Origin: Pseudomonadota bacterium
GTDB taxonomy: Bacteria; Pseudomonadota; Alphaproteobacteria; Rickettsiales; SXRF01
NCBI GenBank assembly: GCA_028873275.1
Contig: JAGWLJ010000097.1
Location: 1 to 6,085, forward strand
Length of the DNA stretch: 6,085 nt
Reading direction: 5' to 3'
Below are positions 1 to 6,085 of the stretch, piece by piece; positions within the stretch are counted from its first letter, which is position 1, and each line of letters opens with the position of its first letter. Position numbers and translations under genes: made by a program. A model generated the notes under the pieces. The model did no database searches and was not told the origin of the DNA. It saw only the letters and a list, made by a program, of their open reading frames with translations.

Positions 1-891
1 AAGGCGCTGGTCAATATCTTCCCGCTGTCCGAAGGCGAAACGATCACCACCTTCATGCCCCTGCCGGAAGACGAGACGAAGTGGGACAGCATGCATATCT
101 TCTTCTCCACCGCCAAAGGCAATGTGCGCCGCAATGACCTGTCGGATTTCCACGATATCCGCGTCAGCGGCAAGATCGCCATCCGCATGGACGAGGGCGA
201 CAAGCTGGTGGCCGTCAAAGTCTGCAGCGAAAGCGATCATGCGCTGCTGGCCTCCAAAAGCGGCAAATGCATCCGCTTCGCGGTGAACGACGTGCGCGTG
301 TTCAAGAGCCGCACCTCCGACGGCGTGCGCGGCATGAAGCTGGCCGAAGGCGACGAGGTGGTGTCGATGAGCATTCTCGGCGGGATCGGAACCACGCTGG
401 AGGAGCGTCATGCTTATCTCAAGATTGCTTCGGCCAAACGCCGCCAGGAAGGCGAGCAGGTCGACCAGCCGGAGCATGACGACGAAGGCATTACGGAAAT
501 CACTCTATCGCCCGAGCGTTTCCGCGAAATGGAAGCCGCCGAACAGTTCATCCTGACCGTCACCGAGAACGGCTACGGCAAGCGCAGCTCGGCTTATGAA
601 TACCGCACCACCGGCCGCGGTGGCAGCGGCATCGTAGGCATCATCACCAGCCCGCGCAACGGCAAGGTGGTGGCCAGCCAGCCGGTAGGCCACATCGGCC
701 AGATCATGCTGATGACCGACCGCGCCACCGTCATTCGCTGTCCGCTGGGAGACATCCGCATCGCCGGCCGCAACACGCAGGGCGTGACCATTCTTAAAAC
801 TGCCGACGGCGAAAAAGTGGTGAGCGTGGTCACCGTGCCGGAGGGTGAGGAAAATGTAACAAACGCAGAGGAAGCAGCCCATGAGCTTTGA
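1..891 (+). CDS. gyrA: DNA gyrase subunit A, C-terminal part (5' end outside window)
   Basis: This is the last 296 codons of gyrA, open from the first base (KALVNIFPLSEGE...) and ending at TGA 889-891. GyrA is the DNA-cleaving and rejoining subunit of the A2B2 gyrase, which introduces negative supercoils using ATP hydrolysed by GyrB. The visible part is the C-terminal beta-pinwheel that wraps DNA. Its blades are marked by repeated strand patterns such as IFFSTAKGNVRRNDLSDF, ALLASKSGKCIRF and FILTVTENGYGKRSSAYEYR, with the loop TGRGGSGI. The breakage-reunion domain with the catalytic Tyr, and the GyrA box, must lie upstream. A charged segment (EERHAYLKIASAKRRQEGEQ) interrupts the blades, an insertion I associate with alphaproteobacterial GyrA. 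The protein ends in an acidic tail (EGEENVTNAEEAAHEL), as GyrA often does. The last 11 bases overlap the next gene. Identification is firm; only the missing 5' end is unknown. Confidence 0.97.
   Translation, partial: KALVNIFPLSEGETITTFMPLPEDETKWDSMHIFFSTAKGNVRRNDLSDFHDIRVSGKIAIRMDEGDKLVAVKVCSESDHALLASKSGKCIRFAVNDVRVFKSRTSDGVRGMKLAEGDEVVSMSILGGIGTTLEERHAYLKIASAKRRQEGEQVDQPEHDDEGITEITLSPERFREMEAAEQFILTVTENGYGKRSSAYEYRTTGRGGSGIVGIITSPRNGKVVASQPVGHIGQIMLMTDRATVIRCPLGDIRIAGRNTQGVTILKTADGEKVVSVVTVPEGEENVTNAEEAAHEL
868..872 (+). promoter_or_regulatory. Ribosome binding site of the gene at 881, inside gyrA
   Basis: GAGGA lies inside the last codons of gyrA, 8 bases before the ATG at 881. This supports the 881 start over the later in-frame ATG at 974, and fits re-initiation by ribosomes finishing gyrA. 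Confidence 0.6.
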
Positions 892-1456
892 GAACAACGC
901 CTCAGAAGAAATCAGCAAGATACTGGAATTCGATCCCGATCCCTGCACGTTCTGCGTGAAGGCGCAGGCGCGCATGGAAGATCTGGTTATTGCCGCCATC
1001 CAGGATGAATTTCTGGACCTGAAAAAACTGGAAGCATTCGACCGGTGGTCTCAAGCGGCGCATTTAATGCTGGGGCCATCGCTGGCCCCTCCTCCAAAAC
1101 CCGGCAGATGGGCCCGACTACTTGGCGCACCGGCCGAATTGCCCGCCGAGCCGGGCCGAATACCTCATAATGCCGCGCTTGGCATAGCAACTATGGTCGG
1201 TCACGTTTATAATCAGATGATCAAATTGACGAAAGAAAAAAAGGTCTCTCCCATGCTGTGGGACGAAGAACAGGAACAGGTCGACGCCCTGATTAAACGA
1301 TTGGAACAACGCAAGACAATCATGCTTGCGGTAGCTGAGAAAGGCTCTTCCGGATTACGCGAAATATACGATTCCCTGAAGCAACGCGGCTCGCAAAGTC
1401 CTGTTGAAAACATTCTCAACCGTCTCCCGGAGACGGGGAAAGGCGCCAGTCTTTAA
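881..1456 (+). CDS. Unrecognised 191-residue protein between gyrA and coaD
   Basis: I do not recognise a family. The frame is supported by its fit between two certain genes: its ATG overlaps the gyrA stop by 11 bases, its TAA shares one base with the coaD ATG, and a GAGGA site precedes it. The product looks soluble, with no signal peptide or membrane segment. Residues 1-65 look helical and acidic, with a C-x2-C pair at Cys22 and Cys25 (DPCTFC). Residues 66-95 form a Pro-rich linker (APPPKPGR, PAELPAEPGR). Residues 96-120 look like an amphipathic helix ending in a Lys-rich stretch (KLTKEKK). Residues 127-150 are charged and could form a coiled coil (WDEEQEQVDALIKRLEQRK). One CxxC alone is not enough to claim metal binding or redox activity. 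The codons look less GC-rich than those of its neighbours, notably around 1215-1245. Co-expression with gyrA and coaD is inferred from the overlaps. A functional link is not shown, since such overlaps also occur between unrelated genes. Confidence 0.8.
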   Translation: MSFENNASEEISKILEFDPDPCTFCVKAQARMEDLVIAAIQDEFLDLKKLEAFDRWSQAAHLMLGPSLAPPPKPGRWARLLGAPAELPAEPGRIPHNAALGIATMVGHVYNQMIKLTKEKKVSPMLWDEEQEQVDALIKRLEQRKTIMLAVAEKGSSGLREIYDSLKQRGSQSPVENILNRLPETGKGASL

Positions 1457-1956
1457 TGCCGCGCACCGGCATCTATCCCGGCACGTTCGACCCGATCACC
1501 GTCGGGCATATGGACATCATCAAGCGCGCGCTCAAAGTGGTGGACAAGCTGATCATCGGAGTGGCGCTCGATAGCGGGAAAGCGCCGGTATTCGACCTGA
1601 AAACGCGTGGAAAGCTGGTCAGGGAAGACATAAAACAGTTGGGCACGGCGGCCAGCCGCATCGAAGTGCGCACCTTCTCCGGCCTGCTGGTCAAATTCGC
1701 CGAGGAAAATGGTGCGCGCCTGATCATCCGCGGTCTGCGCGCCGTGTCCGACTTCGAATACGAATTCCAGATGGCCTGCATGAACGACCGGCTGAACCCC
1801 GGCATTGAAACCGTCTTCCTCACCGCCTCCGAGGACACGCATTTCATCTCGTCGCGCTTTGTCAAGCAGATCGCCCGGTTGGACGGCGATATTTCCTCCT
1901 TTGTTTCGCCCAACGTGGCGAAGCATCTGAAGGCGCATTTCAGAAAGAAAAGTTGA
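1456..1956 (+). CDS. coaD: Phosphopantetheine adenylyltransferase (PPAT)
   Basis: CoaD is a cytoplasmic nucleotidyltransferase. It joins ATP and 4'-phosphopantetheine to give dephospho-CoA and pyrophosphate, the penultimate step of coenzyme A synthesis. The 166-residue length is normal. The N-terminus has the family nucleotide-binding signature: GTFDPITVGH (residues 9-18), with the T/HxGH motif at Thr15-Val-Gly-His18. Also visible are Lys42, the block IIRGLRAVSDFEYEFQMA (90-107) carrying Arg92, and the ISSRFVKQIA block (131-140) followed by the Gly-Asp of LDGD. The usual third Ser of ISSS is Arg134 here, a mild variation. The ATG at 1456 overlaps the stop of the preceding gene (TAATG), so translation is probably coupled. 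A purine-rich stretch (GGGAAAGG, near 1435-1443) lies rather far upstream to act as a ribosome binding site. The next gene, ssb, converges on it. Confidence 0.97.
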   Translation: MPRTGIYPGTFDPITVGHMDIIKRALKVVDKLIIGVALDSGKAPVFDLKTRGKLVREDIKQLGTAASRIEVRTFSGLLVKFAEENGARLIIRGLRAVSDFEYEFQMACMNDRLNPGIETVFLTASEDTHFISSRFVKQIARLDGDISSFVSPNVAKHLKAHFRKKS

Positions 1957-1988
1957 TTTGCGTTATCCCCGCGCAGGGAGAATGACAG
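1957..1988. other. Convergent gap between coaD and ssb with a weak dyad
   Basis: These 32 bases separate the coaD stop from the ssb stop. They contain TCCC (1966-1969) and GGGA (1976-1979) around a 6-base GC-rich loop. The stem is only 4 bp and no clear U-run follows on either strand, so it is a poor intrinsic terminator. It may be a fragment of a dispersed palindromic repeat. I see no better terminator between the two genes. Confidence 0.25.
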
Positions 1989-2459
1989 TTAGAACGGAAT
2001 TTCGTCGTCCAGCAGTTCCGCCGCTGGCTTGGGCGTGGAAGCCCCGGCCGATGCGCCCATGCCGCTGCCGCCCTGCTGATAGCTGCCGGATTCGCCGCCG
2101 CTGCCGGGGCGCGAATCGAGCATGGTCAGCGTCGAGCCGAAGCCCTGCAATACGATTTCGGTGGTATATTTTTCCTGGCCGGACTGGTCGGTCCACTTGC
2201 GCGTCTGAAGCGCGCCTTCGACATAGACTTTCGCGCCTTTTTTCAGGTAGTTCTTGACGACATTAACCAGCCCTTCGCTGAAAATCACCACACGGTGCCA
2301 CTCGGTTTTCTCCTTGCGCTCGCCGGTATTGCGATCCTTCCAGGATTCGGACGTTGCCAGCGTAAAATTGGCGATCTCGCGCCCGTCCTGCGTCGTGCGG
2401 ATTTCCGGGTCGCGTCCCAGATTGCCCACCAGAATCACCTTGTTCACGCTGCCAGCCAT
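1989..2459 (-). CDS. ssb: Single-stranded DNA-binding protein
   Basis: SSB coats single-stranded DNA as a homotetramer during replication, recombination and repair, and recruits partner proteins through its C-terminal tip. The 156-residue protein has the full family layout. An OB-fold spans about residues 1-112 and starts MAGSVNKVILVGNLGRDPE. It has the aromatic residues that stack on DNA bases at Trp40, Trp54 and Phe60, plus Trp89, close to the positions in the E. coli protein. A Gly/Ser/Gln-rich flexible linker follows (about 113-148), then the acidic tip DDEIPF. The start is fixed by the conserved N-terminus and a strong ribosome binding site. The gene is divergent from uvrA, the same pairing as ssb and uvrA in E. 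coli and many proteobacteria, and convergent with coaD. Nothing in the protein is unusual. Confidence 0.98.
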   Translation of the reverse strand: MAGSVNKVILVGNLGRDPEIRTTQDGREIANFTLATSESWKDRNTGERKEKTEWHRVVIFSEGLVNVVKNYLKKGAKVYVEGALQTRKWTDQSGQEKYTTEIVLQGFGSTLTMLDSRPGSGGESGSYQQGGSGMGASAGASTPKPAAELLDDEIPF

Positions 2460-2463
2460 AAAT

Positions 2464-2471
2464 GCTCCTCT
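2464..2471 (-). promoter_or_regulatory. Ribosome binding site of ssb
   Basis: Read on the - strand, AAGAGGAG lies about 4-5 bases before the ssb ATG at 2459. It is a strong, well-placed Shine-Dalgarno sequence, as expected for an abundant protein, and it confirms the start. Confidence 0.7.
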
Positions 2472-2553
2472 TTAAAAGCAATAAATTTTTCCCATATAAG
2501 CGTAGAAAGCGCTACCACGCTACAAGAAAATGATTAGAATATCCCTTTTCGTT

Positions 2554-2558
2554 AAGGA
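2554..2558 (+). promoter_or_regulatory. Closely spaced ribosome binding site of uvrA
   Basis: AAGGA lies only 3 bases before the ATG at 2562, a short spacing. An in-frame TAA at 2553-2555 overlaps it and rules out any longer reading of uvrA, so 2562 is the first possible start. Confidence 0.6.
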
Positions 2559-2561
2559 ATT

Positions 2562-5471
2562 ATGGAAAAAGACGATCAGATCTCCGTCCGCGGCGCAAAA
2601 GAACATAATCTCAAGAACATCGACGTCGATATTCCGCGCAATAAGCTGGTGGTCATCACCGGCCCGTCCGGCTCCGGCAAGTCGAGCCTCGCCTTCGACA
2701 CCATCTACGCCGAGGGACAGCGGCGTTATGTCGAGAGCCTGTCCTCCTACGCCCGCCAATTCCTCAACATTCAGGACAAGCCGGATGTCGAATCGATCGA
2801 CGGCCTGTCGCCCGCCATCGCCATCGACCAGAAAACCACCTCGCGCAACCCGCGCTCCACGGTCGGTACCGTCACCGAGATTTACGATTACCTGCGCCTG
2901 CTCTATGCCCGCATCGGCATCCCCTACTCGCCCGCCACCGGCCAGCCCATCGAAAGCCAGACCATCTCACAGATGGTCGACCGTATCCTGAGCCTGCCGG
3001 AAGGTACGAAACTTTACCTCATGGCCCCCATCGTGCGCGGCCACAAGGGCGAATATAAAAAGGAAATCGCCGCACTGCAGAAAAAAGGCTTTCAGCGCCT
3101 GAAGATCGACGGCGAGCTGTATGAGATAGACGAGATTCCTGCTCTCGACAAAAACAAGAAGCATGAGATCGACGTGGTGGTGGATCGCATCGCCGTCAGC
3201 AAGGATTTGGGCAACCGGCTACCGGATTCCATTGAGCAGGCGCTGGAGTTGGGGAATGGGTTGCTGAAGGTGCAGCTGGTGTCAGGTGACAGAAGTCAGG
3301 TGACAGATAAAAAGGCATCTTCTGACACCCGACACCTGACACCTGACACCTTCCTCCTATCCTCGAAGTTCGCCTGCCCAGTGAGCGGCTTCACCCTGCC
3401 GGAGATCGAGCCGCGCCTGTTCTCCTTCAACAGCCCTTATGGCGCCTGCCCGGAATGCGACGGCCTGGGCACCGAGGCGGCTTTCGATCCCGACCTGGTG
3501 GTGCCCGACCGCAGCAAATCGCTCTCCGAACGCGCCATCGCTCCCTGGGGCGGAATGCCGTGGGCGGGCAACACGCGCTTCTTCCAGGACGCGCTGGCAT
3601 CGCTGGCCCGGCATTACAAGTTCAGCACGAACACGCCATTCAAAGACCTGCCAGATAAAATCCAGAACATCATCCTTTACGGCTCCGGCACGGAAGACGT
3701 GCGCATGACCTATTATGACGGCTCGCGCAGCTTTGCCGTCGAAAAACCCTTCGAGGGGGTCATCCCCAACCTGGAACGCCGCTATAAGGAAATCACCAGC
3801 GACAGCGTGCGTGAGGAATTCGACAAATACAAGAACGCTCATAAATGCGAAGCCTGCCACGGCTACCGTCTCAAGCCCGAGGCGCTCTGCGTCAAGGTGG
3901 CGGGCCTGCATATCGGCCAGGTGACGGAGTTCACCATTGAGGCGGCGCATGACTGGTTCGGCAGGCTCGAAAGTCAACTCAGCAAAAAGCACCAGGAAAT
4001 CGCCCATAAAATTCTCAAGGAAATCCGCGAGCGGCTGCAATTCCTGGTCAATGTCGGGCTTGATTACCTGACGCTGGCGCGCGAATCCGGCACGCTGTCC
4101 GGCGGCGAATCGCAGCGCATTAGGCTGGCATCGCAGATCGGCAGCGGGCTTTCCGGCGTGCTTTATGTTCTCGATGAACCTTCCATCGGCCTGCACCAGT
4201 GCGACAACGAACGGCTGCTGCACACGCTGAAACACCTGCGCGACCTGGGCAACACGGTCATCGTCGTCGAGCATGACGAAGACACCATGCGCGCCGCCGA
4301 CCACCTGATCGATATCGGCCCCGGCGCCGGCATCCATGGCGGCAAGGTAGTCGCCGAAGGCACGGCAACGCAGGTGATGAAGAACAAGGCTAGCCTGACT
4401 GGCCAGTATCTGAGCGGCGCAAAATTTATCGCCGTACCGGACAAGCGCCGCCCCGTGCAGAAGAAAAAAATCGCCATCAGCGGCGCCAGCGCCAACAACC
4501 TGAAAAATGTCAAAGCGGACATTCCCCTGGGAACGTTCTGCTGCGTCACCGGCGTTTCCGGCGGCGGCAAATCGACGCTCGTCATCGAAACGCTGTACAA
4601 GGCCATCAACCGCAAGCTGCACGGCAGCCGGGAATTGCCCGGCCATTACGACAGCATCGCCGGCCTCGAATACATCGACAAGGTGATCGAGATCGACCAG
4701 TCGCCCATCGGCCGCACGCCGCGCAGCAACCCCGCTACCTATACCGGCGCCTTTACGCCTATCCGCGACTGGTATACCGCCCTACCGGAAGCCAAGGCGC
4801 GCGGCTACCATCCCGGCCGCTTCTCCTTCAACGTCAAGGGCGGCCGCTGCGAAGCCTGCCAGGGCGACGGGCTGATCAAGATCGAGATGCATTTCCTGCC
4901 CGACGTCTACGTCAAATGCGATGTCTGCCACGGCCGTCGCTACAATCGCGAGACGCTGGAGATCAAATACAAGGATAAATCCATTGCCGACGTGCTCGAT
5001 ATGACCGTCGAGGAAGGCGCGCAGTTTTTCTCGGCACAGCCTTCCATCCGCGAAAAACTGCTGGCCATGCAGGAAGTGGGCTTAGGCTATATTGCCATCG
5101 GCCAATCCGCCACCACGCTTTCCGGCGGCGAGGCGCAGCGCATCAAGCTGGCCCGCGAACTCAGCAAGCGCGCCACCGGCCGCACGCTCTACATTCTCGA
5201 CGAACCGACCACCGGCCTGCACAGCGATGACATCAAAAAACTACTGGTCGTGCTGCACAAGCTGGTCGATAGCGGCAACACGGTACTGGTCATCGAACAT
5301 AACCTCGACGTTATCAAAACCGCCGACTGGATCATCGATATCGGCCCCGGCGGCGGCGACAAGGGCGGCAAGATCATCGCCACCGGCACACCGGAAGCCG
5401 TGGCCGGCCACAAGGACAGCATCACGGGGAAATATCTGTTACCACTGCTGAAGCGGAAGAAAGCGGCATAA
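2562..5471 (+). CDS. uvrA: UvrABC excinuclease subunit A (damage-recognition ATPase)
   Basis: UvrA is a cytoplasmic dimeric ABC-type ATPase. It finds bulky DNA lesions and loads UvrB at the start of nucleotide excision repair. The 969 residues cover a complete protein, slightly longer than the roughly 940 of E. coli. First ATPase half: Walker A GPSGSGKS (34-41), signature LSGGESQR (512-519), Walker B ending Asp538-Glu539. Second half: Walker A GVSGGGKS (664-671), signature LSGGEAQR (853-860), Walker B ending Asp880-Glu881. The C-terminal zinc module is intact (Cys763, Cys766, Cys786, Cys789), and a CxxC sits at 429/432. The first zinc module reads C272-P-V-S275 ... C296-x2-C299, so its second Cys is Ser. 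Two further oddities: the conserved HQRDN motif after the first Walker B is HQCDN (Cys547), and residues about 239-263 are encoded by a palindromic heptamer repeat. The start is bounded by an in-frame TAA at 2553. The stop abuts the stop of the convergent peptidase gene. Confidence 0.98.
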   Translation: MEKDDQISVRGAKEHNLKNIDVDIPRNKLVVITGPSGSGKSSLAFDTIYAEGQRRYVESLSSYARQFLNIQDKPDVESIDGLSPAIAIDQKTTSRNPRSTVGTVTEIYDYLRLLYARIGIPYSPATGQPIESQTISQMVDRILSLPEGTKLYLMAPIVRGHKGEYKKEIAALQKKGFQRLKIDGELYEIDEIPALDKNKKHEIDVVVDRIAVSKDLGNRLPDSIEQALELGNGLLKVQLVSGDRSQVTDKKASSDTRHLTPDTFLLSSKFACPVSGFTLPEIEPRLFSFNSPYGACPECDGLGTEAAFDPDLVVPDRSKSLSERAIAPWGGMPWAGNTRFFQDALASLARHYKFSTNTPFKDLPDKIQNIILYGSGTEDVRMTYYDGSRSFAVEKPFEGVIPNLERRYKEITSDSVREEFDKYKNAHKCEACHGYRLKPEALCVKVAGLHIGQVTEFTIEAAHDWFGRLESQLSKKHQEIAHKILKEIRERLQFLVNVGLDYLTLARESGTLSGGESQRIRLASQIGSGLSGVLYVLDEPSIGLHQCDNERLLHTLKHLRDLGNTVIVVEHDEDTMRAADHLIDIGPGAGIHGGKVVAEGTATQVMKNKASLTGQYLSGAKFIAVPDKRRPVQKKKIAISGASANNLKNVKADIPLGTFCCVTGVSGGGKSTLVIETLYKAINRKLHGSRELPGHYDSIAGLEYIDKVIEIDQSPIGRTPRSNPATYTGAFTPIRDWYTALPEAKARGYHPGRFSFNVKGGRCEACQGDGLIKIEMHFLPDVYVKCDVCHGRRYNRETLEIKYKDKSIADVLDMTVEEGAQFFSAQPSIREKLLAMQEVGLGYIAIGQSATTLSGGEAQRIKLARELSKRATGRTLYILDEPTTGLHSDDIKKLLVVLHKLVDSGNTVLVIEHNLDVIKTADWIIDIGPGGGDKGGKIIATGTPEAVAGHKDSITGKYLLPLLKRKKAA
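3278..3350. repeat. Palindromic heptamer repeat inside uvrA
   Basis: Left arm (3278-3305): four heptamers GGTGTCA, GGTGACA, GAAGTCA, GGTGACA. Right arm (3323-3350): TGACACC, CGACACC, TGACACC, TGACACC, the reverse complement of the same unit. The arms are separated by a 17-base A-rich centre and match at 23 of 28 positions. A perfect 12-base direct repeat (GTCAGGTGACAG) occurs at 3281-3292 and 3295-3306. The element stays in the uvrA frame and encodes a hydrophilic linker, about residues 239-263, containing GDRSQVTDKK and HLTPDT. It sits just before the first zinc module, where I recall UvrA proteins vary in length. In form it resembles short tandem heptamer repeats of some bacteria, or Rickettsia palindromic elements that insert in genes. 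Membership of a known family is not established. Confidence 0.85.
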
Positions 5472-6085
5472 TTACCGCTCGAGACGGTCGCTTCTTTCCT
5501 GCGCGTTCCGGTAACCATGCCCGTCAACGCGGAATCCCCGCTCCTGGAGGTAGGCCGCCATCTTCGTCAAGGCCGACATAAACGCTTCCCTGTCTCCATG
5601 CAGCTTAAGTCCCTCGTCATCCGCTTCGTCTTCGCGCGCGGCAACGGCAAGAGACCGCGTGATATCGCCCCCCGCCCATGCGCCTAAAAATGCGGCGGTT
5701 CCCTTAACTGCACCGCGCCTGAACAAGCTGCGCCGGGAATATCGTTCCTCATTCGCAGCATTCTGAGGCTTCGGTTCTGGCAGTAGTTTATTGACCGCCA
5801 TATAGCTTAAAATACCACTCGCTATAAAGCCTGCCTTTGATGCAGCACCTAATGCAAAATGCTTTTTGATATGCATGCAGTGCCCCAATTCATGACCAAT
5901 CACTGCAACAACCTCTTGGTCATTCAGTAGATTCAGCAACGTGCGCGACACCACGATTTTATTGCCCGATATCGCCGAAGCCTCCGGCATCCGGTGATTC
6001 GCCGTATAAAGCTCAGCACCGGCAATGCCTGCCTGCACTGCCATTTCCTGAAAGCGGCGATGAATGAACGGGCGCTCTTCAATGC
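5472..6085 (-). CDS. M48-family membrane zinc metallopeptidase, N-terminus outside window
   Basis: The frame is open to the right edge, so the true start lies beyond it. The internal Met at 6042-6044 is not a likely start, because upstream codons continue a peptidase-like sequence (EERPFIHRRFQE). Numbering from that Met, the zinc-binding HELGH lies at 51-55, preceded by the typical PEASAISGNKIVVSRTLL block and DQEVVAVIG. The third metal ligand is probably Glu138 in REDEAD, with the family Asp at 142. Two hydrophobic stretches (about 63-88 and 112-136) look like membrane segments flanking a charged loop with SRRSLFRRG, so the protein is probably an inner-membrane peptidase. Family members such as HtpX and Oma1-like enzymes degrade or process membrane proteins. 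The His-Pro motif usual near the C-terminus is not clear (GHGYRNAQERSDRLER instead). The substrate is unknown. The stop codon directly abuts that of uvrA, with no intergenic base. Confidence 0.88.
   Translation of the reverse strand, partial: IEERPFIHRRFQEMAVQAGIAGAELYTANHRMPEASAISGNKIVVSRTLLNLLNDQEVVAVIGHELGHCMHIKKHFALGAASKAGFIASGILSYMAVNKLLPEPKPQNAANEERYSRRSLFRRGAVKGTAAFLGAWAGGDITRSLAVAAREDEADDEGLKLHGDREAFMSALTKMAAYLQERGFRVDGHGYRNAQERSDRLER

Larger units (their letters stand above)
2460..2561. promoter_or_regulatory. Divergent ssb/uvrA promoter region with an imperfect dyad
   Basis: This is the only space between two divergent genes, so both promoters should lie here. It is clearly more AT-rich than the genes around it. 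Candidate -10 elements are TAGAAT at 2535-2540 for uvrA and TTATAT (- strand, 2494-2499) for ssb; neither has a good -35 at normal spacing. The centre holds an imperfect dyad, AGCGT (2499-2503) against ACGCT (2517-2521). It also has a direct repeat CGCTAC at 2510-2515 and 2518-2523 with 8-base spacing, which could be an operator. I find neither the alphaproteobacterial LexA site (GTTC-N7-GTTC or GAAC-N7-GAAC) nor the E. coli type (CTGT-N8-ACAG). Damage induction of uvrA is therefore not supported by this stretch. Confidence 0.45.

Noticed and set aside
1453..1938. - strand open frame opposite coaD
   Set aside because: Shadow of coaD, whose motifs are unambiguous. The antisense product has no recognisable domain.
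2460..2561. LexA-controlled SOS operator
   Set aside because: No GTTC/GAAC direct repeats and no CTGT-N8-ACAG pattern could be found in this region.
2530..2991. + strand frame starting before uvrA and overlapping its 5' end
   Set aside because: The product is a Ser/Pro/Arg-rich frame-shifted reading of uvrA. The conserved Walker A is in the other frame.
3278..3350. CRISPR array or attachment site
   Set aside because: Units are only 7 bases and contiguous, without unique spacers, and arranged as an inverted pair. No cas or integrase gene is nearby.
3278..3350. Frameshift or pseudogene in uvrA at the repeat
   Set aside because: The frame stays open through the element and all downstream motifs (zinc modules, both signatures, second Walker A) remain in frame.
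3357..4646. Long open frame on the - strand (429 codons) opposite uvrA
   Set aside because: It lies wholly opposite well-conserved uvrA codons, has low-complexity Ala/Gly/Asp/Val composition typical of an antisense shadow in GC-rich DNA, and shows no family motif.

Overview
The window is an ordinary, densely packed bacterial housekeeping region. It probably comes from an alphaproteobacterium. The clues are an alphaproteobacterial-style GyrA C-terminal domain, a UvrA whose first zinc module reads CPVSGF (a form I recall from that class), the GVSGGGKS form of its second Walker A, GC-rich codon use, and the gyrA/coaD neighbourhood. I cannot name a genus from the sequence. I see no rRNA, tRNA, CRISPR array, transposase or phage gene, and no gene-free stretch longer than about 100 bases.

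Left part (1-1956, + strand). The 3' end of gyrA (DNA gyrase subunit A, beta-pinwheel domain and acidic tail) overlaps by 11 bases with an unrecognised 191-residue protein. That gene overlaps by one base (TAATG) with coaD, the phosphopantetheine adenylyltransferase of coenzyme A synthesis. The overlaps imply one transcript with translational coupling.

Middle (1957-2561). A 32-base convergent gap with a weak dyad separates coaD from ssb, which lies on the - strand and encodes a full-length single-stranded DNA-binding protein ending in DDEIPF. ssb and uvrA diverge from a 102-base AT-rich intergenic region. It must hold both promoters and shows no recognisable SOS box.

Right part (2562-6085). 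uvrA encodes the 969-residue damage-recognition ATPase of nucleotide excision repair. Its coding sequence carries a 73-base palindromic element built from heptamer repeats (GGTGTCA on one arm, TGACACC on the other), translated in frame as an extra linker just before the first zinc module. uvrA also has a Cys in place of the normally conserved Arg of the HQRDN motif. It ends exactly where a convergent M48-type membrane metallopeptidase gene on the - strand ends; that gene runs off the right edge.

Functionally, gyrA, ssb and uvrA serve DNA topology, replication and repair, and coaD serves cofactor synthesis. I found no convincing new multi-gene system. The items most worth following are the heptamer palindrome inside uvrA and the unrecognised gene between gyrA and coaD.
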